From a virus, in IMG/VR virus record IMGVR_UViG_3300032323_003202, positions 1-64,000 of that record: a stretch of DNA of 64,000 nucleotides; one strand, written 5' to 3'. The notes under the pieces are model-generated. The model was not told the origin of the DNA, ran no database searches, and saw only the letters and a list, made by a program, of their open reading frames with translations. Positions 44,432 to 52,527 of this stretch are shown here, piece after piece. Positions within the stretch are counted from its first letter, which is position 1. Every line of letters begins with the position of its first letter. A program made the position numbers and the translations under genes.

Positions 44432-45840
44432 TGAAAGAATTAAAATATATACAACTTTTTGAAGCATTTGAATCTAGTAAACTATCTAAGACATTAAAGT
44501 TTATTAATAAACAATATAGAAGTAGATTTTTACAAGATATAAAATCATTGTGTAATTCAAAAAACTTCCCATTATCTGAGATAAGTGATGATTTGTTTGA
44601 ATATCTTCCTTATAGAAAGGCACTTTCACTTCATAAAGATCCTGTTCAGAAAAAATGTAGTGCAACTTCTGAAAGTGAATTTAGTTCTGGTGTGGCAATA
44701 CCTGGTGAAAAGTGTGAAGAAGGTAAACTAAAAAGAAGTTGGGGTGCTGGTAGAGTTAGAGTTATGACTTGTCCTAATTGTAATGGCACAGGAATTGAAC
44801 CATTCAGAGAAAATTGGAAATATCTTAAATTTTGGTTTAGTGCTGATAAAAAGTATGTTGCAAAAACTGCAACAAATGGTGTCATTTATGGTGATGGTAC
44901 AAGTCCATATAGATATGATAGAAATGTTGGTATAAGTTATGGTTCAATTGGTGCATCAGGATGGTATTGGAGTGAAGAAGTTCTTAAAAAGTCATTGAAA
45001 GAAGCCAATTTTGCATTAGTACTTGATTTAGATAAATTAGAAAAGAAATCTAAAAAAGTAAAAAATACAAAAATAACACAAGATAATAGAGAGAAAAGTA
45101 GAGAAAATGCACTTGCACTACAAAGTAATCAAGATATTAAAGACCAAAACATTAGAAGATATTTTGATGCTCTTATAGAAAAAAGTAAACTTAAAGGTAA
45201 CTTAGATGATATTAAAAACTTACATAAATTAGTTTCAAGATTTATGTGTGGTAATTATCCATTATTTGCATTACATCCTTCAAGTGATGTTGATTCTATG
45301 CGTAAGATAAATAGTATTGGTGAAGATATTTATGGTATTATGGTTTCTTTACAAAAAGATAATAGTCAAGGAAACCAAAACTCACTAATAACTAAAATAC
45401 ACAATGTAAATGGTAATATTAAATCATATCTTAATGGTTTGAAAGAATATAAAATTAGAATTAAGAAAAGTTTAGAACTAACTAAATCATATCTTAATTC
45501 TCAGTCAGAAAGAACAAAAGATTATAGATCTGTTAAATTATTTAATAATATTATGGAGATAAATAATCTTATTTATAAGTATGTATCTAATTATAAAGTT
45601 GAGACTTTATATGATTATGAGTCACTATTAGCAGATTTGACAACAATTACTGAGTTATTTGATCAAAAAAGATATTTATATGATGTTAGATATTTCTTTG
45701 AAAAAACTTCATCTAGATGGAGTTGGGATGATGCAAAAACTTATTTAACTGATAGACATCTTTATGATAGAGAAATTGAATCTGGACTTGAAGGTAGTGA
45801 AAGATTTATACAATTCTTAAAAAATAAATATTCTTTATAA
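44431..45840 (+). CDS. Tagged zinc-finger-like protein
   Basis: 469 residues starting MKELKYIQLFEAFESSKL (A-F-E/S site). Residues 75-130 contain CSAT...GEKC and CPNCNGTG; the latter is the DnaJ-type CxxCxGxG element, so one zinc site is likely. Then comes a Trp/Gly/Tyr-rich segment (WFSADKKYVA...SYGSIGASGWYW), and the C-terminal half is long helices with coiled-coil character. Overlaps the previous gene by one base and is followed directly by the next. Function unknown; presumed injected. Confidence 0.84.
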   Translation: MKELKYIQLFEAFESSKLSKTLKFINKQYRSRFLQDIKSLCNSKNFPLSEISDDLFEYLPYRKALSLHKDPVQKKCSATSESEFSSGVAIPGEKCEEGKLKRSWGAGRVRVMTCPNCNGTGIEPFRENWKYLKFWFSADKKYVAKTATNGVIYGDGTSPYRYDRNVGISYGSIGASGWYWSEEVLKKSLKEANFALVLDLDKLEKKSKKVKNTKITQDNREKSRENALALQSNQDIKDQNIRRYFDALIEKSKLKGNLDDIKNLHKLVSRFMCGNYPLFALHPSSDVDSMRKINSIGEDIYGIMVSLQKDNSQGNQNSLITKIHNVNGNIKSYLNGLKEYKIRIKKSLELTKSYLNSQSERTKDYRSVKLFNNIMEINNLIYKYVSNYKVETLYDYESLLADLTTITELFDQKRYLYDVRYFFEKTSSRWSWDDAKTYLTDRHLYDREIESGLEGSERFIQFLKNKYSL

Positions 45841-46461
45841 ATGAGACATTTGAAAATATATGAAGATTTTAATAAAGGTAATGGAATCTTAATTATAGTT
45901 GATGTTCAAAAGTCTTTTAAGAAATTTTTTACAGATAATTACATAACTGCACTTAATAAGTATTGTCAGAGTTTTAAGGATGTTTATCAAATATGGGATA
46001 ATCATATTGATGGTAAGAATGTTGATAAAGATTATCTATATGATGAGAATCCAGATATTCCAGTTCATAATGACTTATATAGTTTCCCTAATCAAAGAGA
46101 TATGATTGAAAAAAGATATAACTATGATGTTGATGCAGATTTTTATAAAAAGATATTAGATGAAAAGGTTTATAATGATATTAAACAAAAAGAAAAAAAT
46201 CATCTATTAAATAGAGGTGATTTCTTTAAAACTACAGAAGATACCTATCTTATCTATATTGGTAACAATCATAAATGGTATCACTTACCTAAGAAGTTAC
46301 AAGAGTTATTTACTAACTTAAAAGGTAAAGAGGTTGTAATGGTTGGTGGTTCTGACCAAGAGTGTTATTTAGATGTAGAAACTGCAGCAAAAACTTTTGG
46401 TGTTAAAATTAGAAGAGATAATAATTATATTTATTCTGCTACATTTTGTCCAATAAAATAA
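45841..46461 (+). CDS. Tagged isochorismatase-like hydrolase
   Basis: 206 residues. After the tag MRHLKIYEDFNKGNG comes ILIIVDVQKSF (Asp21), the first strand of the cysteine-hydrolase/isochorismatase fold. Cys175 in VVMVGGSDQECYLDVETAA occupies the position of the family nucleophile (G...d.Cv..Ta...). A Lys around residue 91 (EKRYNYD) may complete the Asp-Lys-Cys triad. Relatives hydrolyse isochorismate, nicotinamide or N-carbamoyl compounds; the substrate cannot be read from sequence. Nicotinamide or NAD metabolism would suit a neighbour of ART-like genes. Confidence 0.87.
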   Translation: MRHLKIYEDFNKGNGILIIVDVQKSFKKFFTDNYITALNKYCQSFKDVYQIWDNHIDGKNVDKDYLYDENPDIPVHNDLYSFPNQRDMIEKRYNYDVDADFYKKILDEKVYNDIKQKEKNHLLNRGDFFKTTEDTYLIYIGNNHKWYHLPKKLQELFTNLKGKEVVMVGGSDQECYLDVETAAKTFGVKIRRDNNYIYSATFCPIK

Positions 46462-46471
46462 TAAAAAAGAT

Positions 46472-46921
46472 ATGAGATACTTAAAAACTTTTGAAAATTT
46501 TGATTTTGATAGAATTGATTCTGATGAATCAGATTATTTATATGTAGAAACTTCACAGATACCCAATTCTGGTAAAGGTTTATTTACTGCAATAGATATT
46601 GAAAAGGATGAAGTTATTTCAGTATTTAAAGGAGAAATACTTTCAGATGAAGAGATAAAATTAAGAACTGAATCAGGGAATGATGATTATTTTATGAATC
46701 TACCAAATGGTGACATATTAGATTGTAAACAAACTGATTGTTTTGCTAAATATGCTAATGATGCTGAAGGTTCTGATACAGGATTTAAAAATAATTGTAT
46801 CATTTCAATGGAAGAAGATGATGTTGTTTTAGTTGCAACAAGAAATATAGAAGCAGGTGAGGAAATATTTGTTGAATATGGTGAAAACTATTGGCAAAAT
46901 AATTCTTATAGACTTAGCTAA
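46472..46921 (+). CDS. Tagged SET-domain protein (putative protein lysine methyltransferase)
   Basis: 149 residues: tag MRYLKTFENF, then a compact SET domain. SNSGKGLFTAIDIEKDEVI-like start (PNSGKGLF at 31-38), central DYFMNLPNG...D, FKNNC at 105-109 in the place of the NHxC/NHS motif, and AGEEIFVEYGENYW at 128-141, the conserved GEE...DYG block. SET proteins transfer methyl groups from SAM to protein lysines. A minimal SET domain without pre- or post-SET is usual for bacterial and viral members. The Asn-Asn-Cys variant may affect SAM binding. Convergent overlap of 8 nt with gp25. Confidence 0.9.
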   Translation: MRYLKTFENFDFDRIDSDESDYLYVETSQIPNSGKGLFTAIDIEKDEVISVFKGEILSDEEIKLRTESGNDDYFMNLPNGDILDCKQTDCFAKYANDAEGSDTGFKNNCIISMEEDDVVLVATRNIEAGEEIFVEYGENYWQNNSYRLS

Positions 46922-47291
46922 TAGTGGCATAAACTTCATATCCATTAATTGTAAAATTAATTTCCATATATTCTTGATACCTTTCTGGATCATCATAGAA
47001 ATTCACAACTAGTTCATAGTTCATATTATCAATTTCAGGTATATAATCTGCAATTTGTGCCATTAAATCACCTTGTATTGATTCTGATGATAATTTAGTT
47101 TCATGTAACAATAATGTAAGGTCTCCACCAAAGTTAGGTTCACCTAATACTTCTCCTTTATTAGTAAATAATATCATTTCATACTTTTGTATGATAACCT
47201 TTACCACATCATCTTCAATTAGTTCTAATGGTATATAATCAGGATGTCCTGGATAATGTATATAAAAGTCTATAAAATTGAAATTTGCCAT
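46914..47291 (-). CDS. 25: Baseplate wedge protein (T4 gp25-like)
   Basis: 125 residues from the ATG at 47291 (T4 gp25 132). Signature: IIQKYEMILFTNKGEVLGEPNFGGDLTLLL, the gp25/W family core in which 'G..G.p.fG.dl..ll' organises the sheath initiation complex, and a C-terminal NYELVVNFYD...YEVYATI beta hairpin. A longer frame upstream to 47426 would overlap the divergent gene and lacks homology, so it is rejected. The TATATA box ends 6 nt before this ATG. Flanked on both sides by tagged genes of the opposite strand. Confidence 0.92.
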   Translation of the reverse strand: MANFNFIDFYIHYPGHPDYIPLELIEDDVVKVIIQKYEMILFTNKGEVLGEPNFGGDLTLLLHETKLSSESIQGDLMAQIADYIPEIDNMNYELVVNFYDDPERYQEYMEINFTINGYEVYATIS

Positions 47292-47297
47292 ATAATT

Positions 47298-47308
47298 TAT
47301 ATATAAAA
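47298..47308 (-). promoter_or_regulatory. TATA-box promoter of gp25
   Basis: Minus strand TTTTTATATATA followed by AATTAT and the ATG at 47291. Back to back with the box at 47311-47320. Confidence 0.5.
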
Positions 47309-47310
47309 AT

Positions 47311-47320
47311 TTTATATATA
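47311..47320 (+). promoter_or_regulatory. TATA-box promoter, short-leader type
   Basis: TTTATATATA, then CATTT and the ATG at 47326. The two divergent start codons are only 34 bp apart with one box each. Confidence 0.52.
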
Positions 47321-47325
47321 CATTT

Positions 47326-48246
47326 ATGAAATATATGAAAACATATGAGTTTTTCTCATCAGGATTTGGTAGTTCATCTTCACCAAGATTTTCAAGTTTA
47401 GGTAGTTTTATTACTTGGGCTGACAAAAGATATAGAGAAGAAGAATATGATGATGAAGAATTTGAGGAAATTATCTCTATATTAGAGAATGAGTGTAAAC
47501 AATTTCTTGATGAGGTAAAAGAAGGTAAAGTAGGTCCTATTTTTAGAGGTGCAAAAAATATTGATGATACTTATACTAAAGGTCTTGGAGTTAAAGGTTC
47601 TAGAATTGATAGAGCACCTCTTGATACTAGAAGAGATGTATCAAAGATTTTAGATAATTGTTTTGAGGAAAAATTTGGAGTTAAACTAAGAAGTAGTGGA
47701 GTTTTTGCTTCTAAACTACCAACTGTTGCAAGTGATTATGGTAGACCTTATTTATTTTTCCCAATTGGTGATTATGAATATTTTTGGAATCCAGATGTAA
47801 AAGATTTATATGGTGATATTGAAGGAACACATTGGTATTACATTGATGAAAGTGATTGGGAATGGCAATATGGTCCAGGAAATAATGGTGATTGGTGTTA
47901 TGATGGACTTGAGTATGATAATGATATTATAACTGCAGTTAAAAGAGTTAAAGAAGATAATACTGACTTATCAAATAAGTCATTTGAATATGTTCAAAAA
48001 CTTTTAGATTGGGAACCTGCATGTAGTATTGAAGACTATATGCAAGGAGCACAAGCAGAATTACAAAATAATTTAGAAGATATAGTAAGTGGATATGTTA
48101 ATAATCAAATGGATAAGATAGTTGACCAAGAAATAACATTTGTTTGTGATAAATACTATTTAGTTGATCCTGCTTTTTATGTCAAATATTTAGAATACTT
48201 AAATGATAAGAATTTAGATGAATATAAAAAAAATAACCCAGATTAA
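47326..48246 (+). CDS. Tagged protein with ADP-ribosyltransferase-like pattern
   Basis: 306 residues starting MKYMKTYEFFSSG. PIFRG at 71-75, RSSGVFAS at 122-129, ASDYGRPYLFFPIGDYEYFWNPDVKDL at 135-161. The order R...STS-like...strand recalls R-S-E class ADP-ribosyltransferases; the catalytic E-x-E is not obvious (candidates around DIEGTHWYYIDESDWEW). The 'FRG...DTR..V...F...FG..LRS.GVF' pattern recurs in phage proteins of unknown function. If correct, the phage packs two ARTs, compare T4 Alt. Ends in the terminator at 48235. Confidence 0.83.
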   Translation: MKYMKTYEFFSSGFGSSSSPRFSSLGSFITWADKRYREEEYDDEEFEEIISILENECKQFLDEVKEGKVGPIFRGAKNIDDTYTKGLGVKGSRIDRAPLDTRRDVSKILDNCFEEKFGVKLRSSGVFASKLPTVASDYGRPYLFFPIGDYEYFWNPDVKDLYGDIEGTHWYYIDESDWEWQYGPGNNGDWCYDGLEYDNDIITAVKRVKEDNTDLSNKSFEYVQKLLDWEPACSIEDYMQGAQAELQNNLEDIVSGYVNNQMDKIVDQEITFVCDKYYLVDPAFYVKYLEYLNDKNLDEYKKNNPD

Positions 48247-48258
48247 ACTGGGTTTTTT
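48235..48258. terminator. Intrinsic terminator between convergent genes
   Basis: AACCCAG, loop ATTAAA, CTGGGTT followed by T residues; overlaps both stop codons (48244-48246 and 48243-48245). Confidence 0.7.
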
Positions 48259-49214
48259 AATATATCTCTAAATTTTCCTACTACTGTCATACCTAATATG
48301 ATTGGATCAATTGCACTATCTAATTTAGGTGTAAATTCAGTTACTACATAACTTGTCTCAAATAATTTAGATATGTCTTCTCTTTTCTCATTAAAGGCCC
48401 ACTCAACAAATGGTTTACCCAAAAGAGTTAACATTGAGTGTATCTTCTCAGCACCAAAGTTAGACATTAAGAAGTGATAGATTTGTTCATAGTCTAAATC
48501 ATCATATAAACTTTTGTATAAATCTAATTTTATTTTATTTGATATATTACTTGAACCATTACTTAATGAACCTGTTTCTAAATAATCTTGAACTTCAACT
48601 ATTACAGACCTAAAATCTGGAAATTTCTTATTGATAATTGAGATTAAGTCTTCTTTAGGTATTTCACCACCTTCTTTAGGTAGAATAGTATTATTGATTT
48701 TTTTATAGATTTCTTGTTTTAAGAATTTTTCTTCTTCTAATCCTTGACAATCAAAGTCAATCAATTTGATTCTTGATTTTAAACCATCAGTTACTTTGTT
48801 TATGTGGTTTGTAGTTATTATGAAACGTACATTCTTATTATATTTTTCAATAAAAGCTTTGAAGGCATCTTGGAAGTTTGTTGAAACTCTTTCAAACTCA
48901 TCTAAGAATACATACTTTACATCTGAACTAACATCCATTATTGATGAGAATTTACAGAAATCATCAATTTGAGTTCTAAGAACATCAATAGAAGTATCAA
49001 AAGAACAATTAAGTTCTAAAAATGGAGTTTCTTTTGAGTATTTACCTATAAGTATTCTTGCTAAACTGGTTTTACCAGTTCCATAGTGACCATGAAAAAT
49101 GTAGTGTTGAGTGACACCATCTTTGAATCTTTCTCTTATTCTTGGTAGTAAGATAACATCTTCCATATTCTTTGGTCGATATTTTTCCCACAATAATAAT
49201 TTATTTACTGACAT
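48243..49214 (-). CDS. 44: Sliding clamp loader large subunit (T4 gp44-like)
   Basis: 323 residues (T4 gp44 319). LLWEKYRPKNMEDVIL is the RFC box II; Walker A GHYGTGKT at 42-49; Walker B YVFLDEFERV with DE; sensor 1 FIITTNH; arginine finger in GLKSRIKLIDF; C-terminal RFC lid and collar helices. It forms the ATPase ring with gp62 that loads the gp45 clamp on DNA; neither partner is in the window. Monocistronic and leftward among late structural genes. Confidence 0.95.
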   Translation of the reverse strand: MSVNKLLLWEKYRPKNMEDVILLPRIRERFKDGVTQHYIFHGHYGTGKTSLARILIGKYSKETPFLELNCSFDTSIDVLRTQIDDFCKFSSIMDVSSDVKYVFLDEFERVSTNFQDAFKAFIEKYNKNVRFIITTNHINKVTDGLKSRIKLIDFDCQGLEEEKFLKQEIYKKINNTILPKEGGEIPKEDLISIINKKFPDFRSVIVEVQDYLETGSLSNGSSNISNKIKLDLYKSLYDDLDYEQIYHFLMSNFGAEKIHSMLTLLGKPFVEWAFNEKREDISKLFETSYVVTEFTPKLDSAIDPIILGMTVVGKFRDILKNPV

Positions 49215-49256
49215 ATAATTTCCTTTACATGATATATTGAAATTACAAAGAAAAGT

Positions 49257-49269
49257 TTTTTAATATATA
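49257..49269 (+). promoter_or_regulatory. TATA-box promoter, short-leader type
   Basis: TTTTTAATATATA, then CAAGT and the ATG at 49275. Confidence 0.5.
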
Positions 49270-49274
49270 CAAGT

Positions 49275-50177
49275 ATGATAGGAGAAAGATTTAATTTTGA
49301 AGATGTATTTTTTAGAGACCTTACAATTTGTGTACTTGATACATTAGAAGGACAAGTAAAGTGGATTAATAGATTTTCATCAGGTGATAAATATGTGAAT
49401 GTACCCTTCTATTACTCAATGACAGGTGATGAAAGATTTTTATTAGATTCATTTGTTGATGATATAGTTTCTGGAGATTCTTCTGGTAATGGTAGATATG
49501 TTGAATTAAATACAGATATTATACCAAGAGGACATGTCACAATGACTGGATTTAATATTAGAGCTGATGAGTATGCAAATCCAAATGTTTGGTTAAGAAC
49601 AGTTGTTGAGAATGAAGTAGAGATAAGAAAATTAATTGGTAGAGTTAGATCTGTTCCTGTTTCAGTCACTTATGACTTGGAAATATTATTATCAAGTGAA
49701 TTAGATATATTTAAGTGTAGTCAATCAGTTATGGATACCTTATGGATTTATAAGTTTATGTATTTTGAACATAACTTTATGAATATAGATGCTGTTATTT
49801 TGATGCCTGATACAAATGGTATAGAAATATCAAGAGAAAAAAATCTGACAAGTGATAATATGGTTAAGTTAAAAGTTTCTTTTGAAGTACAAACTTATTA
49901 TCCTGCATTTAGAAAAGATAGAATTGATATGCCAGGATATTCAAAAGGAACAGGACAATCAGATATGAATGGATATTCAATTGAAGGAGGTTTCTCTGAT
50001 TACTTTAACCAACCAGGTTCCACACAATCAAGCTATTACAATCAAGATAATTACTTTTTACAACCAAAAAGAACAAGATGGTTTAATAATATATTAAGAG
50101 CAAGGGAACAATCAAATGCAAGAAATGATAATCCTAGTTCAAGAGGAATACAAAATAGGAATACTAATAAAGATTAA
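49275..50177 (+). CDS. 15: Tail sheath completion protein (T4 gp15-like)
   Basis: 300 residues (T4 gp15 272). The residue pattern matches gp15: an N-terminal helix, then SGDKYVNVPFYYSMTGDE (T4: SGDKFIRVPITYAS), LNTDIIPRGHVTMTGFNI (T4: ETILPRINLHLVDFSY), VSVTYDLEILLSSELD, a paired ILMPD strand, and KLKVSFEVQTYYPAF (T4: EWSLTFEVNGWMYPP). gp15 caps the sheath and tube and joins the tail to the head. The C-terminal 80 residues are Gln/Asn/Ser-rich and disordered. Next gene 68 bp downstream. Confidence 0.88.
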   Translation: MIGERFNFEDVFFRDLTICVLDTLEGQVKWINRFSSGDKYVNVPFYYSMTGDERFLLDSFVDDIVSGDSSGNGRYVELNTDIIPRGHVTMTGFNIRADEYANPNVWLRTVVENEVEIRKLIGRVRSVPVSVTYDLEILLSSELDIFKCSQSVMDTLWIYKFMYFEHNFMNIDAVILMPDTNGIEISREKNLTSDNMVKLKVSFEVQTYYPAFRKDRIDMPGYSKGTGQSDMNGYSIEGGFSDYFNQPGSTQSSYYNQDNYFLQPKRTRWFNNILRAREQSNARNDNPSSRGIQNRNTNKD

Positions 50178-50245
50178 TAAAAAGTGGGAAAAAATGGCTT
50201 TTTAATATAAATATATAGTATATAAAAAAAATAATATTTAATAAT

Positions 50246-51526
50246 ATGAAGAATCTTAAACTTGAATTGTTTAACTTCAAAAAGGATCTTGCTTTAGACC
50301 AGGAAGAGATATTTGTAATTGTGGAAAGCCATATGAATGCTTGTAATCAACACTCTGAGAAAACTATAATTACTTCACTTAATGAAAGATTAAAGCCTTA
50401 TACTTATGATAAGGATGTTAAATCTTTATTAGAGAACCTTAATGATGATGTAGCAAACTATGAATTGTTATATGAATTAAAAAACTTATATAGTGTCCTT
50501 AATTCTAAAAATCAAGGTGAACTTTATAGACAACCTATAAATGTTTTACTACAAACTATTAATTTAGAGACTGATCAAGATAGAATGTCAAAAGTTCTTA
50601 ATGAGTTAGCAGTTTATGACTGGGTTCCAGAAATTAAAGTATTTGTTCATAACTTAACTAAATCTCCAGAGAAAAGAAATAATCTTTTAAGTGGTGGTAA
50701 TGCTGAATCAATTTTTACAATTGTTGAGCAAGTTGAAGAAGGACACATTGCATTAGTTAGAGATTCTTGGTTTTTATTAACTGAAAATTCAATTGAAAAA
50801 ACTTTATTAGAAAACCATGTTAAAGATATGGAAGCTTTACAAAGTTTAAGAACATTGGAAACAGCTATGAAATATGCCTCAGTTACTGAAAATAGAATCA
50901 ATTTCAGAATTTCTGAATATATGACTATTGGTTTAGGAGTTGGTAAAAAAGCTCTTTTCATCAATGATGATGAATTAAATGGTGAAACTACATTAGAAAG
51001 TTTATTTAATTCTCCAATTGTTCCAATTGTAAACAAAAACTTTTATCCAGTTTTATTAGAAACTTCTAAAAACTTAGATAAATTTGTTGAATTAGATGTT
51101 GTTAAAAGAGTTAATAACTTAATTAATCCTTATTTAGAAGTATTTGCATTCAATTACAAAAATAATACATTTGTTTACAGATGTGATGAGAGATATGGTA
51201 ATTCATTCTTCAAATATGAATCAGCTTTAGAATTAGTAAATGAAGTAAGAAATGAATTAAATTGTGACTTAACTTATTTCTATGAAAATAAATTAGGTAA
51301 AGAGTTAATTGTTAAAAGAAAACTTGAAGATAAAGAAAGAGAAATTACTCTTAAATTGGAAGATATTTACTTTAACATTGAAAAAATTAAAGGTTCTATC
51401 CAAATGATTGGTGAGTCAGAAACTTTAACAACTGCTCTTAAAAACTTAGAGAAAAGAAGTGCAAATCTTAATACTGAATTAAATGCAGTTAAAGAATTAC
51501 AATACAAAGAAAGAATTAGAGGATAA
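50246..51526 (+). CDS. Hypothetical, probably structural protein
   Basis: 426 residues, mostly helical, acidic, with a C-terminal coiled coil (residues 345-426, KLEDKEREITLKLEDIYF...LEKRSANLNTELNAV). Situated between gp15 and other head/tail genes. The start MKNLKLELFNFKKDL superficially resembles the shared tag but lacks the Tyr/Phe-Glu spacing. No function recognised. Its stop overlaps the next ATG by one base (TAATG). Confidence 0.82.
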   Translation: MKNLKLELFNFKKDLALDQEEIFVIVESHMNACNQHSEKTIITSLNERLKPYTYDKDVKSLLENLNDDVANYELLYELKNLYSVLNSKNQGELYRQPINVLLQTINLETDQDRMSKVLNELAVYDWVPEIKVFVHNLTKSPEKRNNLLSGGNAESIFTIVEQVEEGHIALVRDSWFLLTENSIEKTLLENHVKDMEALQSLRTLETAMKYASVTENRINFRISEYMTIGLGVGKKALFINDDELNGETTLESLFNSPIVPIVNKNFYPVLLETSKNLDKFVELDVVKRVNNLINPYLEVFAFNYKNNTFVYRCDERYGNSFFKYESALELVNEVRNELNCDLTYFYENKLGKELIVKRKLEDKEREITLKLEDIYFNIEKIKGSIQMIGESETLTTALKNLEKRSANLNTELNAVKELQYKERIRG

Positions 51527-51732
51527 TGAAACATTTAAAACAATTTAATGAGGGTAAAGAAGAAATAATGGCAGCCATTGTTGTTAAAATATTTACTTTA
51601 ATAGGATTTGATGTTGATGATGATGGAATAGTTACTTGTAAAACCAAATTAGCAAGATATATGAGTGATATATTAGTTAGAGAGGGAAAATTTGAAAAGA
51701 TTGAACATAATAAATATAAAGCTAAAGTATAA
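51526..51732 (+). CDS. Tagged small protein
   Basis: 68 residues beginning MKHLKQFNEGKEEIM, a short form of the tag with Q-F-N-E/G. The rest (IVVKIFTLIGFDVDDDGIVTCKTKLARYMSDILV) is a small alpha/beta unit. Coupled by TAATG to the structural gene upstream; followed by a strong terminator. Confidence 0.75.
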   Translation: MKHLKQFNEGKEEIMAAIVVKIFTLIGFDVDDDGIVTCKTKLARYMSDILVREGKFEKIEHNKYKAKV

Positions 51733-51733
51733 T

Positions 51734-51770
51734 AAAAAATACTCAAACAAAAAAGTTTGAGTATTTTTTT
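51734..51770 (+). terminator. Intrinsic terminator
   Basis: AAAAAATACTCAAAC, AAAAAA, GTTTGAGTATTTTTTT: a 15-bp stem, the strongest terminator in the window. The T-run borders the next TATA box. Confidence 0.9.
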
Positions 51771-51778
51771 TATATATA
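51771..51778 (+). promoter_or_regulatory. TATA-box promoter, short-leader type
   Basis: TATATATA, then GATT and the ATG at 51783 of the endonuclease gene. Confidence 0.48.
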
Positions 51779-51782
51779 GATT

Positions 51783-52436
51783 ATGTATTCATTATATGTT
51801 TTAAAAGATCCAAATACTTTAATAATTAGATATGTAGGTTATTCAAATAGTCCTAAAAGAAGATTATGGGAGCATATAAGAGATGCTAAAAAGGGTGTTA
51901 AAACACATAAATCATACTGGATAAAATCATTAATTGACAATCAGCAATCTCCATTAATTGAGATTTTATATAATTGTGATAATCATGATGATATATTACA
52001 CAAAGAGATTGAACTTATAAAAGAACTTAAAGATAATGGTATTTTATTAACTAATTTAACTGATGGTGGTGATGGTCAAAGAGGTAAAAAATTAGATAGA
52101 AATCATCCAATTATAAATTACAATCTTGGTAAAAAGATGTCAGATGAAACTAAGATAAAACTATCAGAATCTAGAAAGGGTATAGTCTTTACTGATGAAC
52201 ATAAAAATAAATTATCAATTAAAAAAACTGGATATAAAAGGAGCTTAGATTCAATAGAGAAACAATCATTAACCAAATCTTGTAAAATAAAAGTTCTATA
52301 TAATGATGAAGTTTTCATATTTTCTAAAAAATCAGAAGCTGTTAAATTTACTGGGGTTAACTCAAACCAAATAGATAAATTAATAGAAAAAGAAGAAAAA
52401 TCTAAAAAAGGTTACTTTTTTATTAAACTTTATTAA
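51783..52436 (+). CDS. GIY-YIG homing endonuclease
   Basis: 217 residues. N-terminal GIY-YIG domain: SLYVLKD (first motif), RYVGYSNSPKRRLWEH (YIG-type plus catalytic Arg), and a Glu in KEIELIKEL. Then the GGDGQRG loop, two NUMOD3-like DNA-binding helices (SDETKIKLSESRKG, TDEHKNKLSIKKTG) and a NUMOD1-type helix-turn-helix end (SEAVKFTGVNSNQIDKLIE). This is the standard layout of free-standing homing endonucleases that spread by cutting phage genomes lacking them. It sits right before the late sigma factor. Confidence 0.95.
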   Translation: MYSLYVLKDPNTLIIRYVGYSNSPKRRLWEHIRDAKKGVKTHKSYWIKSLIDNQQSPLIEILYNCDNHDDILHKEIELIKELKDNGILLTNLTDGGDGQRGKKLDRNHPIINYNLGKKMSDETKIKLSESRKGIVFTDEHKNKLSIKKTGYKRSLDSIEKQSLTKSCKIKVLYNDEVFIFSKKSEAVKFTGVNSNQIDKLIEKEEKSKKGYFFIKLY

Positions 52437-52451
52437 TCATAAATATATAAC

Positions 52452-52499
52452 ATGAAACCATTAAAGGTAAATAAAGAGTTTAACTCTTATAAAAAATGA
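52452..52499 (+). other. Possible leader peptide or orphan tag ORF (15 codons)
   Basis: ATG to TGA encodes MKPLKVNKEFNSYKK, similar in layout to the shared tag (MKxLK...F), 2 nt behind a TATATA box and with the hairpin AAGAGT-TTA-ACTCTT inside. It may be a regulatory leader for the sigma gene or a remnant left by the endonuclease insertion. Confidence 0.35.
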
Positions 52500-52527
52500 T
52501 TTAAAGGTTATTTATTTAAACAATAAA

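Noticed and set aside
47292-47426. N-terminal extension of gp25 from an upstream ATG
   Set aside because: It would overlap the divergent tagged gene, pass through both TATA boxes and add residues that do not fit the gp25 family.
50246-50290. MKNLKLELFNF as a further copy of the shared tag
   Set aside because: It lacks the Tyr/Phe-Glu-x-Phe spacing and a nearby L/I-x-E cut site, and the rest of the protein looks like an ordinary structural protein.
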